Source: Pseudacidovorax sp. RU35E
GTDB lineage: Bacteria > Pseudomonadota > Gammaproteobacteria > Burkholderiales > Burkholderiaceae_C
Assembly (NCBI RefSeq): GCF_900156165.1
Contig: NZ_FTMY01000016.1
Span: 1-64,000, forward strand
Length of the DNA stretch: 64,000 bases
Direction of reading: 5' to 3'
This document shows, in pieces, positions 1-9,219 of this stretch; the stretch's first letter is position 1; every line of letters starts with the position of its first letter. A program made the position numbers and the translations under genes. The notes under the pieces were generated by a model. That model was not told where the DNA came from and did not search any database. It saw only the letters and a list, made by a program, of their open reading frames with translations.

Positions 1-44
1 ATGATAGTGCGGACTCCCGTGTGAAAGTAGGTCATCGTCAGGCT
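1..44 (+). rRNA. rrf: 5S ribosomal RNA, 3' end only
   Basis: The first 44 bases match the 3' part of a betaproteobacterial 5S rRNA: the segment around GATAGTGCGG followed by CCCGTGTGAAAGTAGGTCAT and the closing strand of helix I. The 5' portion lies before the window. The window therefore begins at the end of an rRNA operon, transcribed on the plus strand. The exact 3' end is estimated from the family and may be off by one or two bases. Confidence 0.9.
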
Positions 45-56
45 CTTACAGCCCTC

Positions 57-90
57 AAAAAGCCCCTCAGCCCTCGCTGCGGGGCTTTTT
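57..90 (+). terminator. Rho-independent terminator of the rRNA operon
   Basis: A stem formed by AAAAAGCCCC and GGGGCTTTTT flanks a GC-rich loop and runs into a T tract (TTTTTGTTTTTG), a dozen bases after the 5S rRNA end. This is the expected position and structure for an rrn operon terminator. Confidence 0.85.
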
Positions 91-197
91 GTTTTTGTCA
101 CCTACGCTGACGCGAATCCGGCTTCATTTCAGTTAAGGCGAAAACTGAGCCTGTCTGGGGCGCAATACCTCCAGCACGTTGCCGGTCAGACCACAGT

Positions 198-1190
198 TCA
201 ACTCACGTCTTCGATCCAGGCTCCGCTTCGCCGTGCGGCGCCGCTCCTGATCAGACTCTCCAGCGCCCGCGTCACAAGCGCGGCGCTTGGCTCGGACGCA
301 AAGTACCTCTGGCTCAGCCCACGCCCATGCGGCATGCACAGCGCCCACTTCAACAGCGAACTGCGCTCCATGCGCCCCTGCTCCAGCAACTTGAACTTCA
401 GCAGCACTTTCAGTGCGTGCCACGCGTGGGACTGCGGGTCGCTCCGCTGCTGATGAAGGCGGCGCCTCGCGCGGGCGAGTGCTTCTTCGACATCGACGAA
501 CACCGGACCGTGGCCTGGGATCACGATCTTCGGCGCGAGGCTTTCGATCACATCGAGCGTGGCAGCGACGTCGGCAAAGCCCCCTGCGCCATCGAGTTCG
601 GGAAAGACCACGCCATAGCCATGCTGCCAAAGTGCGTCCGCTGAAATGAGGATGCCATTCGTCTTCTCGAAGAACAGCACCTCGTCCGGATCATGGCCAG
701 CACCGCCGACGACCAGCCATGTCAGATCACCCATCTCCACCATATCGCCGGGGCGCAATCCATCATGGGCCTGAAACGGTGGGCATTGTTGGCCTGTCGC
801 TTGGTAGGTCAGCACGTCTTCCCGCCATGCCTGGACGTCGGCCAGCTGCGTATACGGAACGCTGATGCTCAGTGCCGGGTAGCGCTGTTTCAGCTGCGCG
901 TTGCCGCCGCAATGGTCGCTGTGTAGATGGGTGTTGACGATCCGGTCGAGGGGCCGGCGCTGCAGCGCGTCCTCCACCAACGCCACTGTCTGCGCACCGT
1001 GGGTGCAGTAGCCCGAGTCGACCAGAACGGCTTCGTGCGAACCGGTCAAAAGGACGTTATTGGACGACAGCCATCCCCGCTCGAAGACGGTGATCTGCGC
1101 AGGCAAGGCCGCAACCACGCAGCTCACTTCAGTGCGCGGGGCTGCTGCGGGTGGTTTGTCGAAGCTCCCGACGAAGAATCTTGCCCACAT
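198..1190 (-). CDS. MBL-fold metallo-hydrolase
   Basis: A metallo-beta-lactamase-fold hydrolase of about 310-330 residues. The metal motif HLHSDHCGG is present, with later metal-binding positions in GHDPDE, SADALW and PGHG. The C-terminal 90 residues form a helical extension that may be a winged-helix domain, as in LACTB2-like enzymes. Substrate is unknown. The longest reading starts at an ATG (1190) that overlaps the upstream acyl-CoA ligase by 62 bases. A GTG at 1127, two bases past that gene's stop codon, is the likelier start and would give about 309 residues. The gene is co-directional with the ligase, so the two are probably one transcript. Confidence 0.8.
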   Translation of the reverse strand: MWARFFVGSFDKPPAAAPRTEVSCVVAALPAQITVFERGWLSSNNVLLTGSHEAVLVDSGYCTHGAQTVALVEDALQRRPLDRIVNTHLHSDHCGGNAQLKQRYPALSISVPYTQLADVQAWREDVLTYQATGQQCPPFQAHDGLRPGDMVEMGDLTWLVVGGAGHDPDEVLFFEKTNGILISADALWQHGYGVVFPELDGAGGFADVAATLDVIESLAPKIVIPGHGPVFVDVEEALARARRRLHQQRSDPQSHAWHALKVLLKFKLLEQGRMERSSLLKWALCMPHGRGLSQRYFASEPSAALVTRALESLIRSGAARRSGAWIEDVS

Positions 1191-2832
1191 TCGTCTTGGG
1201 CAGGGCGTCGCGAAATTCGATGTACTTGGGCCGCTTGTAGCCCGTGAACTGCGCTTGGCAGTAACGCATCAGGGCGTCCTCGTCCAACTGCGCGTCCTTG
1301 CGCACGACGAAGACCTTGATCGCTTCACCCTGCTTGTCATCTGCAACGCCGACGGCAGCACATTCGAGCACCCCTGGGCACAGCGAGATGACGTTCTCCA
1401 ACTCGTTCGGAAAGACGTTGAAGCCGCTCACCAGGATCATGTCTTTCTTGCGGTCGATGATGCGAGCCTGGCCATCGGGCTGCATGACGGCGATGTCGCC
1501 GGTGCGCATGAACCCGTCAGGTGTGAACGCGGCCGCCGTCTCCTCGGGCTGACCGTAGTAGCCGGTCATCACGTTCGGGCCCTTGATGCACAGCTCGCCC
1601 GACTCTCCATGCGGCAGGGTGTGCCCTTCATCGTCCTTGATGGCGATCTCGATCCCGGGCAGCGGCAGGCCGATGGTCCCAGAGAAGCTCGTGTTGGTGA
1701 CGGGATTGTTGGTGCCGATCGCGCAGGTCTCGCTCATGCCCCAGCCTTCGATCATGGGACAGCCGGTGGCCTCGAACCACGCCCGCGCGGTGCCCTCGGA
1801 AGCGGCCATGCCGCCGGCCTGCGAGATGACGAGCTGCGAGCAGTCCACGTTCTTGAACTCTGGGTGCGCGAGCAGCGCATTGAACAGCGTGTTGACGGCC
1901 GGCAGCACGTGAAAGGGCCGCTTCTTGAGCACGTCGACAAACTTGCCCACGTCTCGGGGGTTGGGGACCAGCGTCATGTGTGAGCCTTGTCGAATCGCGA
2001 GCATGCACAGCGTGAGCGCGAAGATGTGATACAGCGGCAGGGCCGCGATACCGTTGATGCGCGCGGGATCCCCCACCTTGGCCATCGCCGGCGCGAACCA
2101 GGCTTCGGCCTGCAGCGTCGCCGCAATGATGTTCCGGTGCGTGAGGATCGCGCCTTTGGAGCGGCCCGTCGTCCCGCCCGTGTACTGGAGGAAGGCCGTG
2201 GAATCGAGCGTGCATGCGTCGGCAGCGAGTGTCCGGCCCTGTCCCTTCGACATCGCCTCGGACCACGTGCTGACGCTGTGCTCGCTGTCGATCGGCAGCT
2301 TGAAGGGGGGCACCATCTTGGCAAGATGCCGTACGGCCGTGGTGATCCAGGTGCCGTACAGCCCCCCGAGTTCATCGCCCATCGCCGTGAGCAGCACATG
2401 GCGCACCGGTGTACGCAGCAGCACCGGCTCCAGCGTGGCTGCAAAGTTCTCGAGGAGGATGATGGCACTCGCGCCCGAGTCGCTCAGTTGATGCTCCAGC
2501 TCACGCGGCGTGTAGAGCGGATTGACATTCACGCAGGTGTAGCCCGCGCGCAGCACGGCGATCATCGCGATGGCGAACTGGGGGATGTTGGGCAGCATCA
2601 GCGCTACGCGTGCGCCCCGTTCGAGCCCCAGCGACTGGAGCCAGCAGCCCAAGGTGCGGGACAGCACGTCCAGCTCTCCGTAGCTCATCCAGCGCTCCAT
2701 GCATACCGAAAAGGGCCGATTGCCATGGGCCTTGAACGAGGCCTCGAACAGTTGGTTGAGCGAGCAGTACTGCGCCGGGTCCACCTCGAAAGGCACTCCG
2801 GGCGGGTAGTAGGGGAGGGTGGACGGATGCAT
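1129..2832 (-). CDS. fadD: Long-chain fatty-acid-CoA ligase (AMP-binding)
   Basis: This acyl-CoA synthetase activates a fatty acid to its acyl-adenylate and then to acyl-CoA, feeding beta-oxidation or lipid synthesis. It belongs to the ANL superfamily: the P-loop YTGGTTGRSKGA, the GWGMSETCA motif, the hinge region RTGDIAV...DRKKDMI, and the C-terminal catalytic lysine in PKTNVGKILRREL are all present in order. At 567 residues it has the usual FadD length. I chose the ATG at 2832 because GGAG sits six bases before it; an ATG nine codons upstream has no such site. The substrate range cannot be read from sequence. It is followed closely by the MBL-fold hydrolase gene. Confidence 0.9.
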   Translation of the reverse strand: MHPSTLPYYPPGVPFEVDPAQYCSLNQLFEASFKAHGNRPFSVCMERWMSYGELDVLSRTLGCWLQSLGLERGARVALMLPNIPQFAIAMIAVLRAGYTCVNVNPLYTPRELEHQLSDSGASAIILLENFAATLEPVLLRTPVRHVLLTAMGDELGGLYGTWITTAVRHLAKMVPPFKLPIDSEHSVSTWSEAMSKGQGRTLAADACTLDSTAFLQYTGGTTGRSKGAILTHRNIIAATLQAEAWFAPAMAKVGDPARINGIAALPLYHIFALTLCMLAIRQGSHMTLVPNPRDVGKFVDVLKKRPFHVLPAVNTLFNALLAHPEFKNVDCSQLVISQAGGMAASEGTARAWFEATGCPMIEGWGMSETCAIGTNNPVTNTSFSGTIGLPLPGIEIAIKDDEGHTLPHGESGELCIKGPNVMTGYYGQPEETAAAFTPDGFMRTGDIAVMQPDGQARIIDRKKDMILVSGFNVFPNELENVISLCPGVLECAAVGVADDKQGEAIKVFVVRKDAQLDEDALMRYCQAQFTGYKRPKYIEFRDALPKTNVGKILRRELRQTTRSSPAH

Positions 2833-2922
2833 GCGGTCTCCAGACTCTGTTTGCCGCATTGTGGAATGTCAGCGTGACCCTTCGTCCCCGGGCTTGCCCG
2901 AAGCGCGTGCGATCATGGCGCG

Positions 2923-3816
2923 ATGATCGCGAGATGGCAGCGCTGGTTCGTGGTGGTCTGGTGCCTCACGGCATTGGGCTGGACGACATTCGCCGCGCAG
3001 CATTCCGTCGGATGGCTTGTTGGCGGCTGGGCGGTGCTGGTCGGTGGCCATGCACTGGTGCTGGCCGCGGAATTCGTGGCGAGCGCACTCGTCAATCGGC
3101 GCGAAGAGGGGCCCCACGCCAGCGCCAGCGACCTGCTGCGCGCCTGGTGGGCAGAGTGCCTGCTGTCACCACGCATCTGGGCATGGCGACAGCCCTTTCG
3201 ATCGACCGCCCTTCCGGACCATTTCCCGGCAACGGATGGCCGACGGGGCGTTGTCCTCATCCACGGCTTCTCATGCAACCGTGGCTTCTGGCTGCCTTGG
3301 CTGCAGCGCCTGACCTCGCAGGGGCGCTACGTCGTCGCGGTGGATCTCGAGCCGCCGCTCGGCAGCCTGGACGGCTTCGTCCAGACCGTCGATGAAGCCA
3401 TACGGCAGGTTCGCACCGCGACGGGCCTCCCGCCCATGGTGGTGGCCCACAGCATGGGCGGGCTCGTGGCCCGTGCCTGGTGGTGCCGCACCCGCGGCGC
3501 GCAGCCGGTCCACCGCATCGTGACGCTGGGCACCCCGCACGCGGGCACGTGGACCGCGCGCATCGGGCGGGCTGCGAGCAGCCTGGAGATGCGCATCGGC
3601 AGTCCCTGGCTGGCGGCCCTGGCGCATGCGCAACAGGGCTGCGAACCAGCGCGCTTCACCTGCTGGTTCTCCAACTGCGACAACATGGTGTTCCCCATGC
3701 ACACGGCCACATTGCCGGGCGCCGACAACCGGCCTGCGCACGGGCTGGCGCATGTGGAACTGGCGTTCGACGCCGCCGTCATGAACGGGACGTTGGCACT
3801 CCTGGACGAGGATTGA
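2923..3816 (+). CDS. Membrane-anchored alpha/beta hydrolase (lipase-like)
   Basis: A 297-residue alpha/beta hydrolase with two hydrophobic segments in the first 55 residues, so it is probably anchored in the inner membrane. The oxyanion region VLIHGFSCNRGFW and the nucleophile elbow AHSMGG (catalytic Ser) are clear. A catalytic His is likely in the late HGLAHVEL segment. The motif VTLGTPHAGT after the elbow is typical of triacylglycerol lipases and PGAP1-like esterases. It is divergent from the acyl-CoA ligase gene, which fits a role in releasing or remodelling acyl esters, but that is inference. Substrate is unknown. Confidence 0.8.
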   Translation: MIARWQRWFVVVWCLTALGWTTFAAQHSVGWLVGGWAVLVGGHALVLAAEFVASALVNRREEGPHASASDLLRAWWAECLLSPRIWAWRQPFRSTALPDHFPATDGRRGVVLIHGFSCNRGFWLPWLQRLTSQGRYVVAVDLEPPLGSLDGFVQTVDEAIRQVRTATGLPPMVVAHSMGGLVARAWWCRTRGAQPVHRIVTLGTPHAGTWTARIGRAASSLEMRIGSPWLAALAHAQQGCEPARFTCWFSNCDNMVFPMHTATLPGADNRPAHGLAHVELAFDAAVMNGTLALLDED

Positions 3817-3904
3817 GGCCGCCACCCCGCCGGTCGCCAGCGCGCGGCCGCCACGGCCGATGGGAACGCTCGCCGCTGCGCGCGATCGCGGCAAGAATCC
3901 ACCC

Positions 3905-4378
3905 ATGCACGCACTCGACAAGCAGGACCGGCTCATCCTCCAGCTGCTCCAGGCCGATGGCCGGGCCACCTACGAACAGATCGCCGAGCAGGTCAGCCTC
4001 TCGCCCAGCGCCGTGTTGCGCCGCGTCCGGCGGCTGGAAGAGAGCGGTGTGGTCGACCGCTATGTCGCCCTCGTGCGGCCGGAGGCCGTGGGGTTGGGCC
4101 TCACGGCCTACCTCAACGTGCGCCTCGAAAAGCACACCGAAACCCACAAGCGCAACCCGATGGACCTGTTCCGCGCCAGCATCCAGGCATGGCCCGAGGT
4201 GGTGGAATGCAGCGCACTGACAGGCGAGATGGACTACCTGCTGCGGGTCGTCGTCGCCGACATGGCGCATTACAGCCGCTTCATCATGGACACCCTGCTC
4301 AAGCACCCCAGCGTTCAGGACTGCAAGACCAGCTTTGTGCTCGACCGGGTGAAAGCGACGACGGCCGTGCCGGTGTGA
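3905..4378 (+). CDS. Lrp/AsnC-family transcriptional regulator
   Basis: A 157-residue regulator with an N-terminal AsnC-type helix-turn-helix (LDKQDRLILQLLQADGRATY and onward, with SPSAVLRRVRRLEESGVV as recognition region) and a C-terminal ligand-sensing RAM domain (YLNVRLEK..., GEMDYLLRVVVADMAHY). Such proteins are octameric or dimeric amino-acid-responsive regulators. An in-frame ATG 15 codons upstream would add an atypical basic tail; the start at 3905 gives the family's normal N terminus MHALDKQDR. The target gene cannot be deduced here: the neighbours are a hydrolase and an acetyltransferase. Confidence 0.9.
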   Translation: MHALDKQDRLILQLLQADGRATYEQIAEQVSLSPSAVLRRVRRLEESGVVDRYVALVRPEAVGLGLTAYLNVRLEKHTETHKRNPMDLFRASIQAWPEVVECSALTGEMDYLLRVVVADMAHYSRFIMDTLLKHPSVQDCKTSFVLDRVKATTAVPV

Positions 4379-4481
4379 TCTTGGTGGCCAAAGGTTGCTG
4401 CGCCGCAACATTCACGCGGATGCCCTCACCCCGTGACCGGTTGGCGACAGCGCCCCGCCTGCATCCATAGGGAAAACCCTT

Positions 4482-5240
4482 ATGATCGACCCTATGTTCC
4501 CCAAGGCTCTCGTTCAGACCGTGCGTGCTGGCGTGCAGTTGCTGCGCCCCGGCGTGGTCGCTGCCGATCCTGCGACCGCCGGCACGGCCCGCCCCCTGCG
4601 GCCCCGTCCCGCGGCGGGGATGGTTCCGATCCGGTCCGTCGGGCCCCGCGAACGTCACCGAATCCTGTCCCACCTGCTGGCGCTGTCGCAACGCGACCGG
4701 TACCTGCGCTTCGGCTATGCCGCATCGGACGAACAGGTCCAGCGCTATGTCGATGGTCTCGACTTCCAGCGGGACGAGATCTTCGGCATCTACAACCGCC
4801 GCCTTGAGATCATCGCGATGGCCCACCTTGCCTTCGCGCCGACGGGCCAGGATGGCAGCTGCGCGGAGTTTGGCGTCTCCGTATCAGAGCATGCCCGTGG
4901 CCGCGGCTATGGCGCGCGTCTGTTCGAGCGGGCCGTGACCGTTGCGCGCAACGAAGGCGTGAGCATGCTGTTCATCCACGCCCTGAGCGAGAACACGGCC
5001 ATGCTGAAGATCGCACGCAACGCAGGCGCCACCGTGGTGCGCAGCGGTTCGGAGTCCGAGGCCCACCTCGAGCTGCCTGCCGCCGACTTCGACAGCCGCG
5101 TCTCCGGCATCGCACTCGACCAATTCGGCGAAGTCGACTTCCAGCTCAAGGCGCGGGCCCATCAGTTCTGGACCTTCCTGGCCGGTCTGCAGGAAGTGCG
5201 CTCCGGCGTGCGTGAAGCGCGCCAGCGCTCGGCCCCCTGA
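4482..5240 (+). CDS. GNAT-family N-acetyltransferase
   Basis: A 252-residue protein with a central GNAT domain (about residues 45-190). The acetyl-CoA pyrophosphate-binding loop is visible as VSEHARGRGYGARLFERA, fitting the R/Q-x-x-G-x-G/A consensus, followed by a segment ending AMLKIARNAGATVVRSG that is typical of the domain's last strand-helix pair. N- and C-terminal extensions carry no recognised domain. The start is either 4482 or the ATG at 4494; a purine-rich AGGGAAAA lies upstream of both. The acceptor substrate (protein, amino acid or polyamine) is unknown. The gene appears monocistronic. Confidence 0.8.
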   Translation: MIDPMFPKALVQTVRAGVQLLRPGVVAADPATAGTARPLRPRPAAGMVPIRSVGPRERHRILSHLLALSQRDRYLRFGYAASDEQVQRYVDGLDFQRDEIFGIYNRRLEIIAMAHLAFAPTGQDGSCAEFGVSVSEHARGRGYGARLFERAVTVARNEGVSMLFIHALSENTAMLKIARNAGATVVRSGSESEAHLELPAADFDSRVSGIALDQFGEVDFQLKARAHQFWTFLAGLQEVRSGVREARQRSAP

Positions 5241-5341
5241 ACGGATGACCGCCCGCGCGCTGCTCGCGCAGGCGACGGCTGACACGAGGCCGCCAAGGCA
5301 TTCCGGTATCCTAGGCATCCCTCAACTACCGCCCTCACGCA

Positions 5342-6220
5342 GTGGCCGACCCCCACCCTGAACGCGCCTCCCATCCCCGGGACGACAAGCGCGGCCTGCT
5401 CCAGAAGATTGCCGAATTCATCCATCCCGGACCGGATTCGCGCGACGAACTGATCGAAACCCTCGCCGACGCCGAAGACAACGACATCATCGGCCCTGAT
5501 TCCCGCGTGATGCTCGAAGGCGTGCTGCGCATGGCCGACATGACGGCCGGCGACGTGATGGTGGCAGCCCCGCGCATGGATCTCATCGACATCGACGCGG
5601 CCTACGAGGACATCCTCTACCTCGTCATCGACACCGCGCACTCGCGCTTCCCGGTCTACGAGGGCGAGAAGGAAAACATCATCGGCATCCTGCTGGCGAA
5701 GGACCTGCTCAAGCTGCAGCGCTCGCCGGAGCTGAACATACGTGCCCTGTTGCGTCCCGCCACGTTCGTACCCGAGAGCAAGGGCCTGAACGACCTGCTG
5801 CGCGAGTTCCGGGGCAACCGCAACCACCTGGCGGTGGTGATCGACGAATTCGGCCGCGTGGCCGGCCTCATCACCATCGAGGACGTGCTGGAGCAGATCG
5901 TCGGCGAGATCGAGGACGAGTTCGACATCGCCGAGGACGAGGGCGACATCTTCGGCCTGGCCGACCACACCTACCGCGTGAGCGGTGACACGCCCATCGA
6001 GCGCGTGGCCGAAGCCTTTGGCATCCAGTTCAGCGAAGAGCAGCAGTCCGAGGACTTCGAGACCATCGGCGGGCTCATCGCGCACGAGATGGGCCATGTG
6101 CCCAAGCGCGGCGAACGCCACGAGGTGGGCGGCTTCGACTTCGTGGTGATGCACACCCGTGGTGGCGCGGTGCGCTGGTTCAAGGTCTCGCCCGCACGGG
6201 CCGAAGACACCACCGCCTGA
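5342..6220 (+). CDS. corC: CorC/HlyC-family transporter accessory protein (two CBS domains)
   Basis: A 292-residue cytosolic protein of the CorC family, linked to magnesium and cobalt efflux. It has two CBS domains (about residues 65-190, including VMVAAPRMDLIDID and IDEFGRVAGLITIEDVLEQIVGEIED split over the second repeat) and a C-terminal CorC_HlyC FAD-like domain (GDTPIERVAEAFG... ETIGGLIAHEMGHVPKRGE). It starts with GTG at 5342. Its stop codon overlaps the start of lnt by one base (TGATG). The corC-lnt pairing is a widely conserved proteobacterial operon, which supports both calls. Whether it transports ions or acts in membrane metabolism is not settled for the family. Confidence 0.9.
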   Translation: MADPHPERASHPRDDKRGLLQKIAEFIHPGPDSRDELIETLADAEDNDIIGPDSRVMLEGVLRMADMTAGDVMVAAPRMDLIDIDAAYEDILYLVIDTAHSRFPVYEGEKENIIGILLAKDLLKLQRSPELNIRALLRPATFVPESKGLNDLLREFRGNRNHLAVVIDEFGRVAGLITIEDVLEQIVGEIEDEFDIAEDEGDIFGLADHTYRVSGDTPIERVAEAFGIQFSEEQQSEDFETIGGLIAHEMGHVPKRGERHEVGGFDFVVMHTRGGAVRWFKVSPARAEDTTA

Positions 6221-7767
6221 TGCGCGCGCGCCGCCTCCCGGCCTATGCGCTGGCCGGTCTGGCCCAGGCGGCGTCGATGGCCTGGCCCTGGGGCGGCGAG
6301 CCGCTGTGGTGGCTGCAACTGCTGTCCCTGGCCGCGCTGGTTTTGCTGCTCGACGGCGAACAACGCCAAGGCCGTGGCTGGCGCATGCCGGCCCTGGGCG
6401 CCTGGCTCTATGCCACCGCGTGGTTGTGCGGCACCTTCTGGTGGCTCTTCATCTCCATGAACACCTACGGCGGCCTGCCGGCGCCGCTGGCAGCGCTGGC
6501 CGTGCTGTTCCTGGGTGGCGGGCTGGCGACCTACTACGGTGTGGCTGGCGGCCTGTGGGGCTGGCTGGCACCGCGGCTTTCCGCCGGAGGCCGTACGCTG
6601 CTCTTTGCCGCCCTCTGGACATTGGCCGAGCTGGTGCGAGGCAGCCTGTTCACCGGCTTTCCATGGGGCGCCGGCGGCTATGCGCACGTGGACGGGCCGC
6701 TGGCGGGCTATGCGCCGTGGGTGGGCGTCTATGGTCTCGGCACCGCGGCAGCTGCCATTGCGGCCTGTGCGGGCCTGTGGACGAGCCGGCGTCGCATGTG
6801 GGCTCTGCCGCTCACGGCCGCGGCGCTGATCGCGCTGCCACAGGCCCTGGGTCTCGTGCGCAGCGACGGTGGACCGAGGGCCAGCACCGGCCCGCTGAAA
6901 GTCGCTCTGCTCCAGGGCAATATCCCGCAGGACGAGAAATTCATTCCGGGCGCTGGCATCGACACCGCGCTTCGCTGGTACGGCGAGCAACTGCAGAAGA
7001 GCCGGGCCGCCTTGGTCGTCACGCCCGAAACTGCGCTCCCCTTGCTTCCGCGCCAATTGCCCGAGGGCTACCTGGGAGCCATTGCGCAGCGCTACGCACA
7101 GGGCGATCAGGCCGCCATCGTCGGCGTGCCGATGGAGGACGGCCCGGGCCGCTATGCCAACTCGGTGCTCGGCTTCGGCCCCGGGCTTGCCGAGCGACCG
7201 TACCGCTACGACAAGCACCACCTGGTGCCCTTCGGTGAATTCATCCCCTGGGGCTTCCGCTGGTTCACCGACATGATGAACATTCCGCTCGCCGACTTCG
7301 GCCGCGGCGGGCTTCCCCAGCGCAGCTTCGACTGGCAGGGCCAGCGCATCGCGCCCAACATCTGCTACGAGGATCTGTTCGGCGACGAGATCGGCGCCGG
7401 CTTCCGCGATGCCGCCGCTGCGCCGACCGTGCTGCTCAACGTGAGCAACATCGCCTGGTTCGGCGACACGGTGGCCATCGACCAGCACCGCGCCATCTCG
7501 CGCATGCGGGCACTCGAATTCGAGCGCCCCATGCTGCGGGCCACCAACACCGGCGCGACGGTGGTGATCGACCACCGCGGCCGCGTGACGCACGAACTGC
7601 CCCGCCTCACGCGCGGCGTGCTGGAGGCCGAAGTCGAAGGTCGCAGCAACATCACGCCCTTCGCCTGGTGGGTGTCGCGCTTCGGACTGGCGCCGCTGTG
7701 GCTGTTGTCGCTGGCCGTGCTGGGGCTGGCGGTCTGGCGGGCGCGACGGACACCTGAACGCACCTGA
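6220..7767 (+). CDS. lnt: Apolipoprotein N-acyltransferase
   Basis: Lnt transfers an acyl chain from phospholipid to the N-terminal cysteine of diacylglyceryl-modified apolipoproteins, the last step of lipoprotein maturation in the inner membrane. The 515-residue protein has six to seven N-terminal membrane helices, then a periplasmic nitrilase-like domain and a final C-terminal helix. The catalytic Glu-Lys-Cys triad can be placed in VVTPETALPLL, YRYDKHHLVPFGE and PNICYEDLF. Length is normal for the family. It is translationally coupled to corC by a one-base overlap and ends convergently with the flavin oxidase gene. Confidence 0.95.
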   Translation: MRARRLPAYALAGLAQAASMAWPWGGEPLWWLQLLSLAALVLLLDGEQRQGRGWRMPALGAWLYATAWLCGTFWWLFISMNTYGGLPAPLAALAVLFLGGGLATYYGVAGGLWGWLAPRLSAGGRTLLFAALWTLAELVRGSLFTGFPWGAGGYAHVDGPLAGYAPWVGVYGLGTAAAAIAACAGLWTSRRRMWALPLTAAALIALPQALGLVRSDGGPRASTGPLKVALLQGNIPQDEKFIPGAGIDTALRWYGEQLQKSRAALVVTPETALPLLPRQLPEGYLGAIAQRYAQGDQAAIVGVPMEDGPGRYANSVLGFGPGLAERPYRYDKHHLVPFGEFIPWGFRWFTDMMNIPLADFGRGGLPQRSFDWQGQRIAPNICYEDLFGDEIGAGFRDAAAAPTVLLNVSNIAWFGDTVAIDQHRAISRMRALEFERPMLRATNTGATVVIDHRGRVTHELPRLTRGVLEAEVEGRSNITPFAWWVSRFGLAPLWLLSLAVLGLAVWRARRTPERT

Positions 7768-7823
7768 TATCGACAGGCCGGAGAGCAGGCCGACGCGGAT
7801 CAATTCACCCGAGAGGGACCCGC

Positions 7824-9185
7824 TCAGCGCACGGGAAAGTGCCGCAGCTTGCCCGGGTTCAGCAGCCCCAGCGGATCGAAGCGCCGCTTGACCGCCACCA
7901 CCTCCTCCGGCAGGTCGCCGCCGGCCTTGCCGTCCTCGACGATGAAGGTGTGCGGGTTGTTGATGCGCACGCCGAATTCGCGGTGCTCGCGGATGATCTC
8001 GGCCAGCCGCTCTTCGGTCGTGAAGCGCACCAGTTGCAGCGCGCTGCAGCTCATCTGGCCGTCCATCGTGCGCAGGAACTCGGCGTGCATGAACACCTCG
8101 CCGGCATAGCGCTTCGTCAGCTCGGTGATCTGCTGCACATGCTGGCCGGCGGTGAAGCTGGTCTGCAGGTAGGTGAGGGTCTTGTCCACCTTCAGCGCAT
8201 GCAGCGTGGTGTGGTTCCAGGTGAACTCCATCAGCGTCTTGTGGCTGCGCGCCACTTCGTCCGCGGTGCGGCGGTAGCTGACGGTGCCGCCGCGGGCCGC
8301 CACCATCTCGTTCATCGCTTCCTCGCCCGGCTCGGCCACCAGCGAGAGCACGGCGTGGCAGCCCTTGGGCAGGTGCTCGGCCAGCTGCGAAAGATAGTCC
8401 GGCACGGGGCTGGCGAAGAAGGCGACCTCGCGCTTGGACAGGCCGGGCGCACGCGCCAGTTCGTCGGCGAAGGCAATGGCCTGGTCGAAGTCGCTGAAGG
8501 TGACCAGCGTTTCCAGCCAGGGCTGGCAGGGCGCGAGACCGACCTCGATCTCCAGCACCAGGCCGTTGGTGCCCCACAGGTGGTGCATGCGCATCGCCTC
8601 GGCGCCGCGCAGCTCGACGATCTGCGGCTCGGGCTCGATGGTCATGGCCCGGATGCCCAGCACGTTGCCGGGCGCGGCCAGCGGGCCGTGGTTGATCGAA
8701 CCGACGCCGCCGAAGCCGCCGCCGAAGAGCCCGCCCAACGTGGCGCTGCGGAAGGTGGAGGGCACGCAGCGCAGCTCCCAGCCGGTGGGGCGCGTGGCCT
8801 TCTCCAGCTCGTTCAGCCGGATGCCGGCCTGGGCGCGGGCCACGCCGGGTCGCGTCCACAGCACGCCGTTGTAGCCGGTCATGTCCAGCACCACGCCGCC
8901 GGCCAGCGGCGTCGTCTGCCCATAGTTGCCGGTGCCGCTGCCGCGGATGGTGAGCGGCAGCTTGAGCCTCGCGCAGGCGGCCACCAGGCGGCGGATCTCG
9001 TCCTCGGTGCGGGGCCGGACCACGCTGTCGGCCACCTTGCCTTCGAGCTGGCGCTTGAGCACCGGACTGAACCAGGAGAAGTCCTGCGACAGCCGCTCGA
9101 TGCGGTTGGGGTCGGTGATCCAGTCCAGGTCGGGCAGTTCGATGTGCAGCTGCTCGATGGCGTGCAGGCGGGCGTTCATGGTCAA
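7824..9185 (-). CDS. FAD-binding oxidoreductase (glycolate/lactate oxidase type)
   Basis: A 453-residue flavoprotein of the PCMH/VAO superfamily. The N-terminal FAD domain shows TIRGSGTGNYGQT and the glycine-rich LGGLFGGGFGGVGSINHG stretch; the C terminus has the family's FDPLGLLNPGK signature. Related enzymes oxidise 2-hydroxy acids such as glycolate or D-lactate. It is the last gene of a seven-gene minus-strand run, 34 bases after the ABC permease gene, so it may oxidise a product of the imported compound. The true substrate is unknown. The upstream genes are an importer, a creatininase-family hydrolase and a deaminase-like amidohydrolase. Confidence 0.8.
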   Translation of the reverse strand: MTMNARLHAIEQLHIELPDLDWITDPNRIERLSQDFSWFSPVLKRQLEGKVADSVVRPRTEDEIRRLVAACARLKLPLTIRGSGTGNYGQTTPLAGGVVLDMTGYNGVLWTRPGVARAQAGIRLNELEKATRPTGWELRCVPSTFRSATLGGLFGGGFGGVGSINHGPLAAPGNVLGIRAMTIEPEPQIVELRGAEAMRMHHLWGTNGLVLEIEVGLAPCQPWLETLVTFSDFDQAIAFADELARAPGLSKREVAFFASPVPDYLSQLAEHLPKGCHAVLSLVAEPGEEAMNEMVAARGGTVSYRRTADEVARSHKTLMEFTWNHTTLHALKVDKTLTYLQTSFTAGQHVQQITELTKRYAGEVFMHAEFLRTMDGQMSCSALQLVRFTTEERLAEIIREHREFGVRINNPHTFIVEDGKAGGDLPEEVVAVKRRFDPLGLLNPGKLRHFPVR

Positions 9186-9219
9186 GGGGTCCTCGGAATC
9201 GGATTCAGTCGTGCTGCAT